In this document: positions 50,301 through 59,731 of the stretch, in pieces
Numbering within the stretch: the first letter of the stretch is position 1
Layout of the letters: each line of letters opens with the position of its first letter
NCBI GenBank assembly: GCA_903813345.2
Contig: CAIIXF020000007.1
Coordinates: 19,891,564 to 19,955,563 of the forward strand
Direction of reading: 5' to 3'
DNA from: Owenia fusiformis
Taxonomy: Eukaryota > Annelida > Polychaeta > Sabellida > Oweniidae
DNA length: 64,000 nucleotides
Program-made: the position numbers and the translations under genes
The notes under the pieces: generated by a model
What the model saw: only the letters and a program-made list of their open reading frames with translations
Told to the model about the DNA's origin: nothing
The model's database searches: none

Positions 50301-53300
50301 TTTTTGAAAAAAATATTGGTCAATTTGAAGCAAGTTGAAAAAAGACCCTTTTTGACCCTGAGAAGGTCATTGAAGGTGAAATCTCAAATCTAAAGTCAGA
50401 TTTGAACTTTTTATTTCACAAAACACAACAATATACATATACAATGAGTGGGTGACACAAGGGTTTGTGTATATTCCCAAGATGGAGTAAATTTACAAAG
50501 TATGTTAGAGTGGCAGGGATCTGCCATTGCATGTCTTCAATAATATATATATATAATTTGTGCCATCAAAATGCCCCTAAATCACCCTTGGTATACGCAG
50601 CTAACGAAAATTGACCGGTACGGGTCAAAAGCTGGACCGGTACTGGTTAACGGTTTTATTTGAATTTAAAACAGCCATAACATGCATACTTTGTAAATTT
50701 ACTCCATCTTGGGAATATACACAAACCCTTGTGTCACCCACTCATTGTATATGTATATTGTATGTGTTTTGTGAAATAAACGAAAGTTCAAATCTGACTT
50801 TAGATTTGAGATTTCACCTTCAATGACCTTCTCAAGGTCAAAAAGGGTCTTTTCTTCAACTTGCTTCAAATTGACCAATATTTTTTTCAAAAATCATCTA
50901 CAAGTTCTCACATTTTCAATTCTATTTACACCCTTGGTATACGCAGCTAACGAAAATTGACCGGTACGGGTCAAAAGCTGGACCGGTACGGGTTAACGGT
51001 TTTATTTGAATTTAAAACAGCCATAACTTGCTCAATATTGACTTCCTCGTGTCTAATTTGAAATATATGATGCCTCCCGATGCTTTTAAGTACCCCAATT
51101 TTTTACAAATTTTTAAACCGGTCCGTCTTCTCGCTGCAAGCAGGAGGAAATTCTTTGTCACAAAGTTTGGCATTTTTTATAAAATCAAACGCGCGTCATT
51201 GAAACTCACAAGATGTAAATAGCATGTCATTTACATCATACCTTGATGGGGAAAAATAGATCTTATATGTTAAAGTACTAAATAAAAGTTATCGTGAAAA
51301 TGAGACAGTCGTTCTCGAGAGAAAAGAGCATAAATGCGCATTTAGAGAGTTTTGGTCCGTTTGCCATTACAGTTTTACATATTACACCTAAATTACTGTA
51401 AAATCGGCACTAAAATGGCCGCCATTTTTAAATGAGCGGCCATTTTGAAAATCGGCTTTCCAGCAGAACTTCTACCCCCATAGGGTATATGTGTACAAAA
51501 TATGAACAAAATCGGGCCAACGGTATTTGAGTTATTGCCCGGGCGGATGGAAGGACGGACGGACGGACATATGTACGGACGGACGGACCGACGGACGGAG
51601 GCGTTTCCTATATCCCTCCGAACTTCGTTCGATGGGATAATTAAAGTTGTAGTAAATTTTTTTTGTCTGTTTTTTCATGAGTATGATGCTTCTGATAGAT
51701 TTAAAATGTGAGAACTTGTAGATGATTTTGAAGAAAAAATTGCCAATTTGAAGCAAGTTGAAAAAGACCTTGTTAACCTTTTTTGATCTTGAGAAGGTCA
51801 TTAAAGGTCAAATCTTTTTTGACCTTGAGCAGGTCATTGTGGTTCAAATCTCAAGTCTATAGTCAGATTTGAAAGAGAACTTGTAGATGATTTTGAAAAA
51901 AAATTGATCAATTTGAAGCAAGTTGAAAAGACTTTTTTGACCTTTTAACCTTTTTTGACCCTGAGAAGGTAATTGAAGGTCAAATCTTAAATCTTAAGTC
52001 AGATTTGAACTTCTGACAACTTGATGTGGGTGATTTTGAAAAAAATTGAAGTCAGTCTAAACAGTGTTTGTTAAGTTATTGAAAGTTGTAAGAATTTGTT
52101 ATGGACGCCAACCGCCAATCACCAACTGCCGTCACAAAAAATGGAGACCATAATAATTTGTCACCACTTTTTGGTGGAGACATTAAATTTGAGTTAAGTT
52201 CTGTATGAAAAGAGATCTCTTAGAGTACTCGACTCAATTTATTATACATGTTCTCAGGGCCTATGAATACTAAGATGATGGGTGCATGACAATGAATGTG
52301 AAGTGATGTAAAGCGTAGTAATGGCATGACTGGCATTTTCAGAATTTTCAACCTTATTTGGAGATGAGAATTGTCCCTGTCATTTTCTAGTACACAGTGA
52401 GCACCATCAATCTTCATTATTCAGTTATTTGACTGAAAAGTGCGATTAGTCTTTTGACTACCGGTTTGGACTCCCGCTTTTTGGTCATAATCACATCACT
52501 AAACATTATTTTAATACTTAAAACATGGTCAGGAGGCCGTTTCTCGAAAGTTTTGTTATTAAGGAATCGTTAATTCAATGTTAATAACGATATTTCCGTT
52601 TCTCGAAAGTTAACGATTCGCGATGACGTCATGATCTTTAACGATTTATTCGTTATCCAAGATTGATTTTACGGGTACAAATGGGGGTCTCGTTATTCCA
52701 TTAACGATGCGGTGTCCAATGAAATGAATCCAAGTTTCGCAATTAACGATTCGTTAATATCGATAAGTTTCGAGAAACGGCCTCCATGAATCACTTCCAA
52801 AATCGCAGATATTGAGCTTGAATCACAAATTTATTACTTTTTTGGGCCAAACCTCAGCTCATGGACATGACCTCATATCTATTTATAGATCGCTAAAAAA
52901 TGTAAAAACTTATTTTTTCTGACAAGTTACAAAAATCACGGACGTCGAGTAAGTTTCTGGCGAAAGCTGGAGCATAGATTATTTAAGAGGACTGGAAACA
53001 AGAATGACCTACCTTTTTATTTCCCGAAGCTCGCCTGAAATTAGCTCATCTTGGTGACTGTAACCTGTATATCTGTATTAATAGAGTCTCTTTGGCTCTT
53101 TGTATCGCATCTGCCTCAATTTTAAGTTTTATTGGTATTTTTAATATGATTTCACTGTTTTTGTGGACTGGATGATTCAGCCAAGGAAATGGCAGCTGAC
53201 CCGTTCAAAGTACTTTTACTACTAATTATCGCAAATAACAATAATTTGGGAAACAATATTATACTAAATAGATTACTAAGCATCTAAGGTAAGTAAAACT

Positions 53301-53947
53301 AGATGAACAACTGAGTCAATAGGCTCAATAGTGATAAATAGGCCAACACGAGTTGGCAGATTTGAAATAGAGTGCCATCTTGTTTCCAGTGTTTCAATAT
53401 TATAATTATAATTTCTTCTTTTATGAGAGAGACAATCAGGACATACAATATATATAAAATAATGGAATACAAAATCTGCGCAACAAGTGTAAACTGAAGC
53501 ACATGAGAGAGCACAAAGAGAATCTACAGTACACGAGACGAACTGCCGAGGAAACAGCGGCTTATGCAACACAACAACAACAATTTCCAGTCCTCTTAAA
53601 TAATCTATGCTCCAGCTTTCGCCAGAAACTTACTTGACATCCTTGACAAAAATATGAAAGTTGAATAAACAAACATATAATATTACTGATCAAAGCCCCT
53701 GGCATGAGAAATAATTATTTAAACTAGAATTTTCTCTAAGTTACCGAACTTAATTCTATTATATTAGATATTAGATAGATGGTGCTGACTGTGATCTAGG
53801 CCTAAGCTTACAGACTAGTATTTCTATTTGCATACATTACATTGCAGAAAATGCAAAATTATTTCAACTGTAAAGTGCATTCTAAATAGTTCTACATACC
53901 TTTGAAAAATCTATATACGGATATTCTTCACAGCATCTATGCTGCAT
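41374..53947 (-). CDS. 188 aa protein with about five membrane segments, family not recognised, complete
   Basis: Seven minus-strand exons, 53947-53900, 49088-48996, 44296-44199, 43746-43619, 42708-42624, 42214-42140 and 41413-41374, join with consistent phases (0,0,2,1,2,2) into 567 bases, 188 residues. An in-frame stop precedes the ATG. Hydrophobic stretches lie at about residues 29-47 (FFCTALLTILWPVL), 63-79 (MIPLLVGGGYVYLLV), 98-119 (GLLYTGYTACISGIVMVL), 134-150 (VFLALILCHTGLALV) and 153-173 (AGLFLTFVLVLTQAAITVL). The protein is therefore a small polytopic membrane protein of the ER or another membrane. There is no signal peptide. The N-terminus is short with a CC pair, and the tail is charged (EHDTPTNHEKVE). 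No catalytic signature was recognised; similarity to lipid-modifying enzymes is only general. The two largest introns (4.8 and 4.7 kb) are filled with mobile elements, and intron 2 holds a plus-strand exon. Confidence 0.85.
41690..41832. repeat. GTCACCACC...GGTGGTGAC repeat copy
   Basis: Contains AATGTCACCACC at the left, CACCAACCGCC in the middle and TCCTGGTGGTGACATAAC at the right. Related copies are at 43951-44043 and 52104-52185. Confidence 0.65.
42946..43420. mobile_element. PIF/Harbinger-like MITE, ends GGGGCGGGGTCAAAATATC
   Basis: Left end GGGGCGGGGTCAAAATATCA and reverse-complemented right end GGGGCGGGGTCAAAATATCG. The inverted repeat runs about 50 bp, through TTCATATGGAGACGAAAGTA. 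TAA flanks both sides (42943-42945 and 43421-43423), matching the 3 bp TWA duplications of PIF/Harbinger elements. It is non-autonomous and lies in an intron of the five-pass membrane protein gene. Confidence 0.8.
43951..44043. repeat. GTCACCACC...GGTGGTGAC repeat copy
   Basis: AATGTCACCACG at the left, CACCGTCACAAAAACTTTTT in the middle and GGTGGTGACATA at the right; a shorter copy of the family at 41690-41832. Confidence 0.65.
45042..45618. mobile_element. hAT-type non-autonomous element with exact 8 bp target duplication
   Basis: GTATGTAC occurs at 45034-45041 and 45619-45626, immediately outside ends TAGAGGTGTCAA and TTGACACCACTA. An 8 bp duplication and TAGWGGTGTCAA ends are diagnostic of hAT elements. 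Near the ends are AACCGGTTAACCG motifs in inverted orientation. The interior holds a ~137 bp tandem duplication (GTCAGTTTCAYGTRAGCTAC, then CTTACAAACATCCAATCAGC) at about 45145-45418. No transposase is encoded; the 64-codon frame at 45151 is repeat-internal. Confidence 0.92.
47658..47805 (+). CDS. Plus-strand coding exon (phase 0 in, phase 1 out) of the downstream multi-promoter gene
   Basis: A 148-base open exon lies between acceptor CTACATTTCAG and donor CTTGCAA|GTAAGT. It encodes about 49 residues beginning GQIKGWSSLFKEAKDK, with a Ser/Asp/Thr-rich middle (TVSPVESDSSDK) and a basic end (SAKKITKKLIL). There is no ATG between the acceptor and the upstream in-frame TAG at 47634, so it needs an upstream exon, not identified. 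Its donor phase (1) matches the four ATG-bearing exons downstream, so it probably joins the same body beyond the window. It sits inside, and antisense to, intron 2 of the five-pass membrane protein gene. Confidence 0.55.
48143..48341 (-). mobile_element. tRNA-derived element with LTR-like TG...CA inverted ends (copy A)
   Basis: Read on the minus strand it starts TGTAATGACCCTCGA and ends GGGTCGTTACA, an 11-base near-perfect inverted terminal repeat with TG...CA ends. Inside is a tRNA-like pol III promoter: A box TGGCTCAGGGGTAG (48284-48271) and B box GGTTCGATTCC (48241-48231), followed by a non-tRNA tail (ACACTCCCTT, TATCTGGCTTGTTACACTAC). The tRNA part does not fold to an intact gene as far as I can see. 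It could be a SINE whose ends happen to look like an LTR, or a solo LTR/TRIM that captured a tRNA. Confidence 0.7.
48457..48870. repeat. Inverted repeat with ~127 bp arms
   Basis: The left arm 48457-48583 (AAGGTGCAGCTGGAAAATAA, GTATGAAGGCATGTGTGTAT) pairs with the right arm 48743-48870 after reverse complementing. The frames at 48397 (+) and 48639 (-) are the two arms translated and are not genes. Confidence 0.8.
49372..50027. mobile_element. Interrupted hAT-like element (third copy of the 54664 family)
   Basis: TAGCCCT lies just outside both ends (49365-49371 and 50028-50033 with its preceding T). The sequence matches 54664-55020, sharing GCACAAAATTA, TAGTAAGGTRCAATTAAATG and CAAATTAATTT. 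The match breaks at about 49707 and resumes at about 50005 (TCAGACTAGAGGGTATAGTC), which places the tRNA-derived copy B as a later insertion inside this element. Confidence 0.65.
49708..49905 (+). mobile_element. tRNA-derived element, copy B
   Basis: Starts TGTAATGACCCTCGAT like copy A. It carries A box TGGTAGAGTG (49767-49776), B box GAGTTCGATTCC (49801-49812) and the same tail (ACACTCCCTT, TATCTGGCTCGTTACACTAC, AGCTCNNCGGAGA). The inverted 3' terminus seen in copy A is not recognisable here; the insertion as judged from the host element runs on to about 50005. The TTGCGAGCGGAAGGTCC segment resembles a tRNA anticodon arm, but isoacceptor identity is unclear. Confidence 0.75.
50213..52187. 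repeat. Composite repeat block: nested inverted, direct and tandem repeats
   Basis: The block begins with ATGTCACCACC and ends with CACCACTTTTTGGTGGAGACATTA, so it may be one long member of the GTCACCACC family. Inside are an inverted repeat (50283-50504 with 50685-50911), a ~99 bp direct repeat (50583-50681 and 50929-51027, GGTATACGCAGCTAACGAAA), a GGACGGAC microsatellite-like tract (51551-51600), palindromic GGCCGCCATTTTT sequence (51411-51450), and about three tandem units around 51710-52030 sharing AATTTGAAGCAAGTTGAAAA and GACCTTGAGMAGGTCATT. No gene was found. Confidence 0.65.
52532..52786. mobile_element. MITE, ~255 bp, ends GGAGGCCGTTTCTCGAAA
   Basis: The left end GGAGGCCGTTTCTCGAAAGT and reverse-complemented right end GGAGGCCGTTTCTCGAAACT pair, and both run into ATTAACGATTCG-type sequence. 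TTAACGATT and TTCTCGAAAGTTAACG repeats fill the interior. No clear target duplication and no coding capacity. Confidence 0.8.
52940..53642. mobile_element. TIR element, ~703 bp, 57 bp inverted ends
   Basis: Left end GGACGTCGAGTAAGTTTCTG and reverse-complemented right end GGATGTCAAGTAAGTTTCTG. The inverted repeat continues without gaps through GCGAAAGCTGGAGCATAGAT and TTAAGAGGACTGGAAA. The minus-strand frames at 53276 and 53299 lie inside and have no family support. It is located in intron 1 of the five-pass membrane protein gene. Confidence 0.85.
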
Positions 53948-54379
53948 TGCATCGATATTTTGTTGAATGCGTTAGATTATGCTCGGTAATGCATCCCTAA
54001 TATTGCGCATTTGTTTTCAAAAGTGCCTGACACATTTTCTTCACTTCCGGGTCGAAACTATTATGAGTCTAAATTACAAATTTATTTGAATTTACCAGAC
54101 GGATATAATATTATTACATAAAATGAAGGATATTTTATATTTTTTAAGCAGCAAATATTTATTGTATAGTATTTTTATATTAAGAGAAAAAGCACGTTTT
54201 TTCAATACCATTACTTGAAAACTATTTTTTGTAGTCTCAAATTGCGCATTTAGATTTACAGTTGTCAAGAAACAACATGGCCGCCAAGTGAAAACTTAAA
54301 GATTTGAAATTTTTTGTTTTCCCGATTTCGACCGTATATATACGATAAAAACACTTCATTAGAGTTAACAGCGTTTAAT
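53948..54379. promoter_or_regulatory. Candidate bidirectional promoter between head-to-head genes
   Basis: Only 432 bases separate the start codon of the minus-strand five-pass membrane protein gene (53947) from the plus-strand ATG at 54380. The interval contains CACTTCCGGG (54041-54050, an ETS/GABP-type site, a hallmark of bidirectional animal promoters), two GCGCATTT motifs and AACATGGCCGCCAAG (about 54272-54286), a YY1-like AANATGGCNGCC site. The YY1-like site contains ATGGCCGCCAAGTGA, a four-codon upstream reading frame if it is transcribed in the plus direction. There is no TATA box at canonical spacing. Transcription start sites are inferred. Confidence 0.6.
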
Positions 54380-54434
54380 ATGAGTAGTCGTCTTAGTGTA
54401 AAGCCGTCCAAAAAGGAAAGGCCGAGGTCTTCTG
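54380..54434 (+). CDS. Alternative first coding exon 1 (18 codons plus one base)
   Basis: ATG at 54380 opens a 55-base exon ending at a strong donor (TCTTCTG|GTAAGT) in phase 1. The peptide MSSRLSVKPSKKERPRSS is basic and serine-rich, resembling the short variable N-termini of multi-promoter cytoskeletal or signalling proteins. It lies immediately downstream of the presumed bidirectional promoter. The next common exon is beyond 64000 and the protein family is unknown. Confidence 0.6.
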
Positions 54435-54585
54435 GTAAGTATCATACCTTTTATTTGAAAAACGAAGATCTCTAAATTACCTAGACTTTACACTTACAGT
54501 TTGGAACAAAACAAATGACAGGTGGATTCTCTATCACCATATCCAAACCATGGTGTTTTGAAAGCCCTATAGTCTCAAATATTGT

Positions 54586-55622
54586 CTATAGTGCTGATAT
54601 GTAATAATAAAGGATGCGTTTTCAAATTAAACAGAGAGCTCCTACCAAAATTAATTTGTCACTTAGTATGTATCCAACAGACTGACTAGAAGTCAGTCTG
54701 TTATGATGTACTACTTTCCTGTGGAAATTGCAGTGAATTTTTTTGCACAAAATTATCAATTGCAGGAACCATTTCTTCAATAAAATAAACATTACAAAAT
54801 TTCAATTAAATAGTAAGGTACAATTAAATGCAATAAAAAGTAACACAGCATATTGTCAAGTGGAAATAAAGCTAGTTGAAGAAACAAATGTGCAAATTAA
54901 TTTTACCCAATCGGCCATTTTGAATAGCACTTCCTATGTAAACAAATATTTAGAATTACCGAACTTTAACATAGGTGCCTTATAGTCTGAATATAATTCA
55001 GACTAAATAGGATATAGTCTATTTGTCACTACTCCCTGAGACTCTTATAATATCTGATAGATAGATAGAATGCACAAATAAAACAAAAGTTTTGCTATTA
55101 TACAGTAGGTAAAAAGTTCGAAGTGATTTTACCTGTTAATTCTGTCTGTGGTCCGCCATTTTTGTGGAAGTTACACTGAAACGCAAACTCCATGAAACCA
55201 TGGGCTTTCAACTAGATTCAACTAATTGAAAGCCCATGATGAAACGAAACGAAATCACTAGAAAAAAACATGACACGCATCGTGCGCATGTGCAGCAAAG
55301 TTTAAACCAATCAGATGATTTGATAATTTTGCGCACATGAATAATTTGCTTCTGAGCACTTACAAGATTACCACAATAAACAAACCTGGCAGAGACTACC
55401 CTTAAAGTTTAGCCTACTTATTTTGGCGAAATTTCAGCTCAAACTTGTGAAAAATGCATTATGCATATGCTGGTGTGAAGCCTTGGAGACACTCATTTTG
55501 GTAAATATGATTTATGGTGTATACTTTTCTGCAGTTTGTGGGAGTTTGGGACATTAAATGTTAAAATTCAAGAAAATATGCCAATTAAACGACTCATAAA
55601 TTAATATATACCAGCACTATAG
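54586..55622. mobile_element. TIR element, ~1.04 kb, ends CTATAGTGCTG (copy 1, with nested insertion)
   Basis: Ends TATAGTGCTGATAT and ATACCAGCACTATAG are inverted repeats. A second, smaller copy is at 56208-56739. This copy is larger mainly because 54664-55020 is inserted, flanked by ATTTGTCACT on both sides (54654-54663 and 55021-55030). The interior includes ATCGTGCGCATGTGCAGCAA and GCGCACATGAATAATTTGCT, shared with copy 2. No transposase is recognisable. Confidence 0.8.
54664..55020. mobile_element. Nested insertion with 10 bp flanking duplication
   Basis: A 357 bp segment bounded by identical ATTTGTCACT copies. Imperfect inverted ends (AGTATGTATCC at the left, GACTATATCC at the right when reverse-complemented). 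It is absent from copy 2 of the host element at the corresponding place, which shows that it is an insertion. The 80-codon frame at 54743 is inside it and is not a gene. Confidence 0.8.
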
Positions 55623-56207
55623 ATACATATCCCTTAAAATTTGAATATTTTACATTTTGTATACTGTCATCCACTGATGTATGACCTCCTGAAAATTCTA
55701 ATTTTTTTAACATGGGAAATCCTCACTTCAGCAAATCCACGTGTCATTATTTTTGTTCCAAATAGACTAGATGCGAGTAGAAAAAAACTTGATTTACGCC
55801 ATTAAATATTCAAAATTCTGTCAAAGCGATGTTATATTTGAAATCTACATGTAAAAGTACATTTAGAAATATGCTTTCGAAAGTTGTTTATCAAGTTTGA
55901 AAATTTAATTATTTTTGAAAATGTAAATTCTAGTTCGGGTTGATTCTCCATAGAGCCCATGTTACAAAATCACAAAAAGTGAAATGTCTTTTCTTGTATC
56001 GGTCAGATAACATTTTCATTCACTGGACATATTTTGATTTGCATAACTATTAGATACATAAGGGTTATATGAAAATTGAACCGCTAAAACAGATGTAATT
56101 GAAGTTAAAGGGAACTTTCTGCTATATCCACCATGCTATCTGACCCGAACGAGCCACCTGGTGGTGAAACTGGTAACTACCTACTCGCATCTGCGTTGTA
56201 GGCTATA
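55623..56207. other. Noncoding spacer between two copies of the CTATAGTGCTG element
   Basis: AT-rich; contains TAGAGCCCATG (about 55952) related to the hairpin in the first gene's 3' region. Nothing else supported. Confidence 0.4.
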
Positions 56208-56739
56208 GCCTAGTGCTGATACAAAATAATAAAGGGTGCGTTTTAAGACTAAACAGAGTGCTCCTACCAAAATGAATTTGCCTACATACCCCAGAGTCTT
56301 ATCTGATAGACAGAATCCACAAATAAAACAAAAGTTTTGCTATTATAGTGAAGTGATTTTACCTGTTAATTCTGTCATTGGTTACACTGAAACACAAACT
56401 CCATGAAACGAAACAAAATTACTAGAAAAAACCATGGCACACATCGTGCGCATGCACAGCAAAGTTTATACTCGGAATCAGATTATTTGATTATTTTGCA
56501 CACATGAATTATTTGCTTCTGAGCACTGGCGGAGATTACCCTCACTTCATTTTTGCGAAATTTCCGCTCAAACTCGTGACAAATGCATTATGTATACGCT
56601 GGTATGAAACCTTGGAGATACTCATTTTGGTAAATATGATTTACAGTGTACACTTTTCTGCAGTTTGTGGGAGTTTGGGACATTAAATGTTAAAATTCAA
56701 GAAAATATGCCAACTAATTAATTTGTATCAGCATTGTAG
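56208..56739. mobile_element. TIR element, ~532 bp, copy 2 of the CTATAGTGCTG family
   Basis: Starts CCTAGTGCTGATACA and ends TGTATCAGCATTGTAG. It is collinear with copy 1 except for the nested insertion and internal deletions. It shares AATAAAACAAAAGTTTTGCT and GTTTGTGGGAGTTTGGGACA. Same orientation as copy 1. Confidence 0.8.
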
Positions 56740-57048
56740 TCTACAGTTAATATTGAAACAGTATATGTAAAAATAGAAACATTTATACATGTCCTAACTT
56801 TAGTTTATTTAAGTTCGTTTTGTAGTGTAGCTCTCATATCTGTGGCCTCTTATATTTTGATGCTTCGCTGCCATGTTATTTTTGTAAAAATAAACATGGC
56901 TGAAACTCCCTAAATTACAAAAGGCCACTTCAGCTTACTTTACTGCACATTATACATAACTATTTGAAATATACAAAAGTTAGGAGGGCTTTTAATGTAA
57001 AAGATCCCCAATGCACAGTAACAAGCCTGCACTACTGGTAAAGAGGGG

Positions 57049-57976
57049 AGTTGATTTAATGTAATCCTGTTGGTATATACACGTATATTACATTATGTTG
57101 TCTAAAGTTGCTCTCTGCTTTCTTGCTGAATTACCACTATGGATCTAGATGATATTTATTATGATGAAATAAAATTCTGTTTCCTTCATGAACATATTTT
57201 GAATCCATTGATAAATTATAATTGGTGTGTATAACCTATCATTTTCTGTTGGTTAAAATTTTCTGCAAGAATATAGTAAGCTATAACTTACATTTATTTT
57301 TGGAAAAAATGTTTGCTAATTTTCATCTCATGTCTTGCTAACTGAACCTTGATGTTATTGGTTATAGGGCCTGTACTGTCAGTTATAGTGTGCATACTTC
57401 TTTTTAAATACAGAAAGAGGGCATCATAATCACTCCTCTCCTATTGATCGGCAAATCCAATAATCCTACATACTGGTAGTTACATTATTTTCTTGAAGTT
57501 GACACAAACCCTTATCTGTATGGCATTTTTCTTTTAAACATGTAGTTCAACATTTTGTATGACTACATACTAATTTCTTCTGCATGTATGATTATTAACT
57601 AGAATCAGATGTACATGTATTGATGTTGACATTACTACCTACTATTGTTTTCCAAACAATTTATCATTCTCACCATTTTGTATTCTTTTAAGATCTTCAA
57701 TATTAAATCAAGACTTTAAAAATGATTCACTTTCTTTTTTTATGAGAACAAGTTTTTGAATTCAAGAATCTCTTAATTCATAATTAAAGATGCAATCATA
57801 TTTGCTTCATAAAACGATTCCTTTAATAAAATTTATTCCAGTAAAGATATTTATTTCATCAAAATAAATAGCATATAGATTCATAGTGGTAATTCAGCAA
57901 GAAAGAACAAAGAGCAACTTTAGACAGCATAATGTAATGTACATGTAGAAACCAACAGCATTACATTAAATCAACT
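57049..57976. mobile_element. Foldback element, ~930 bp, arms ~135 bp
   Basis: Left end AGTTGATTTAATGTAATCCT; the right end, reverse-complemented, AGTTGATTTAATGTAATGCT. Pairing continues through ATTACATTATGYTGTCTAAA, GTTGCTCT and GCTGAATTACCACTATG. The interior is AT-rich with no coding capacity. Confidence 0.8.
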
Positions 57977-58656
57977 GGAAATATGATGAGTTAATTTGAG
58001 TTCTTGCTTGCAACTGAGGAGCATTTATGACATAAGCTGTCAGTTAATACTCAAACAATCTGATTTTTTTCTTCAAAATTCAATTAATCTTTTATACCTT
58101 ATTAACTCCAGACAGAAGTTAAACTATTTAACTCTAAATGTTTGCATTATTACTAAACTCCGTTTGTTCACCTTTTCAAAGATCATACGCTTGAAGAATT
58201 TTGGAACGTATTATTTCACACATTTAATGAAACTGAAAACTGGGCAAACACTATCATATAATTGTATCTAACTTTGAGCAAACTTATGAAACATTTTACA
58301 AGATTTCTTGAATGTCACTTATTTGTTTAACCATTGGTGACCATGACTCAGGTGTGAATTCAAGGACAGTCTACATGCAATAGCCTAGCAACAAAAAACC
58401 AACCTCATTGTGCCATTGAAAAAGACAAAGTAGTCGTTTTGAATAAGAATTTTTATGATATTGACTCTTGGTGTAAAATTGAAAAGTTTCAAAAGTGGAA
58501 AAATATTTGCTAACAAACAGCGAACAATGAAAAGTTAAGTGTAATATGTTGGATACAGAATACAAAGAATTGAGTAATGTGATCATTTTGGTATATGGAA
58601 ATACATAGGCAAGCCAAGGAAACATGTAGGAAGGACTGTATTAGAGGAATTTTAAC
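57977..58656. other. Noncoding; presumed promoter region of the 58657 exon
   Basis: AT-rich with short random frames in both directions. No CCAAT, ETS or TATA arrangement stood out close to the ATG at 58657. Confidence 0.35.
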
Positions 58657-58723
58657 ATGTCAAGTGAAGATCGAAGAGAAAGTCTGAGAGGCTCAGCGAC
58701 TAGAGCCAAGTCTTTATCAGCAA
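58657..58723 (+). CDS. Alternative first coding exon 2 (22 codons plus one base)
   Basis: ATG at 58657 opens MSSEDRRESLRGSATRAK..., ending KSLSA in phase 1 at donor TCAGCAA|GTAAGG. The peptide is basic and Ser-rich with RRES and RAKS motifs that fit basophilic kinase sites. It starts with the same MSS as the 54380 exon but is otherwise different. It matches the phase of the other candidate first exons, which supports a shared acceptor beyond the window. Confidence 0.6.
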
Positions 58724-59493
58724 GTAAGGAGTCAGATATGTTATACTGTAGATAAGTGTTCTTGATATATTTTTATGCCACCACCAAGGAGTGGTAACAT
58801 AATGTTTTAGCTGCCTTTTGGAATAGCATTTGTCAGCTGTAACAAAATTGTTACATATTTGTGATCACTTGCAATATCATTTGCCAGATGGTAACGTGTT
58901 ATCTTGTAAATGACTTGTTTTATCTTATTTCATTAAAACAAGACAACATTGAAATGTGGTACTGTAGTAAATATATGAACAACCATAAAAAGGGAGTTTG
59001 ATATCACACAGTATAATTAAGTATTGTTATTATTGAGTAGCATAATTGTTTGTTATTTCTCTATTATCTCTTATATTCATATTTAGACTACTTACCTTTT
59101 ATTTGTGCGATCATTTTATAGATCCTTGTTTGGTATACATGAACCCTATCTTGAGCCCATATTTTGCTTTGGTTCATCTGCATCCTATACATGTGTTCAA
59201 TTATGAGATTCAAAGCTGAGATTGCAAATTTTGAAGCATATTGTGTCAGATCATTATTATATTGTGAATGAGTGAAAATGGATAATCAAAGTCAATTTAA
59301 ATATAAGAAGATTTCAGTAATCCCTAAATTATTTATATCTGATCCTTTAATTGGTGATTAATGAGGACTAATAGGGAGTAATTCTTTAATATATCACTGA
59401 GATTCATCAAGATTTCATTAGTGACATATTTAATTCTCAACTGTTCACCAAACATTCATATTCTAGAGCTGAATTTCAACATATTTTTCAAAA
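58724..59493. other. Noncoding spacer between candidate first exons
   Basis: AT-rich. ATGCCACCACCAAGGAGTGG near 58774 may be a remnant of the GTCACCACC repeat family. No promoter motif could be singled out. Confidence 0.4.
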
Positions 59494-59731
59494 ATGAAGT
59501 CAACCAAGTTTATGAAGTTAAAAAAGCAAGCAGATGAAAATGCCATAGCAGAATCGGATTCACCTTTGCTGTCTCCTACAACAGACTTAAGTTCACCATT
59601 AAAAGGACATTCTCCAATGTCTCCAAAGAAACCTGGGTCAGAGATAGCTGCAGGCTCAATCTCCAAATCCCCCAGGGCACTCTCTGGAGGTCGGAGGAAT
59701 TTATTCAAAGGCAATGTTTCTAATGTCTTGA
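59494..59731 (+). CDS. Alternative first coding exon 3 (79 codons plus one base)
   Basis: ATG at 59494, open to donor GTCTTGA|GTAAGT at 59731, phase 1. The peptide begins MKSTKFMKLKKQADENAIAE and is proline-directed-site rich (SPLLSPTT, SPLKGHSPMSPKKPG, SKSPRALSGG), so it is probably a disordered, phosphorylatable N-terminus. It ends with a basic/hydrophobic run, GGRRNLFKGNVSNVL. Codon use and the absence of stops over 238 bases in AT-rich DNA support real coding. A stop (TAG) follows within the intron, so it must be spliced onward. Confidence 0.7.

Noticed and set aside
51551-51600. GGACGGAC tract as a CRISPR-like or regulatory array
   Set aside because: Short-period simple repeat within a common invertebrate repeat motif, with no spacers.
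53276-53572. 98-codon minus-strand frame with many Cys residues
   Set aside because: Lies wholly inside the TIR element 52940-53642 and shows no domain or splice support.
54743-54985. 80-codon plus-strand frame
   Set aside because: Contained in the nested insertion 54664-55020; the homologous copy near 49400 does not preserve the frame.
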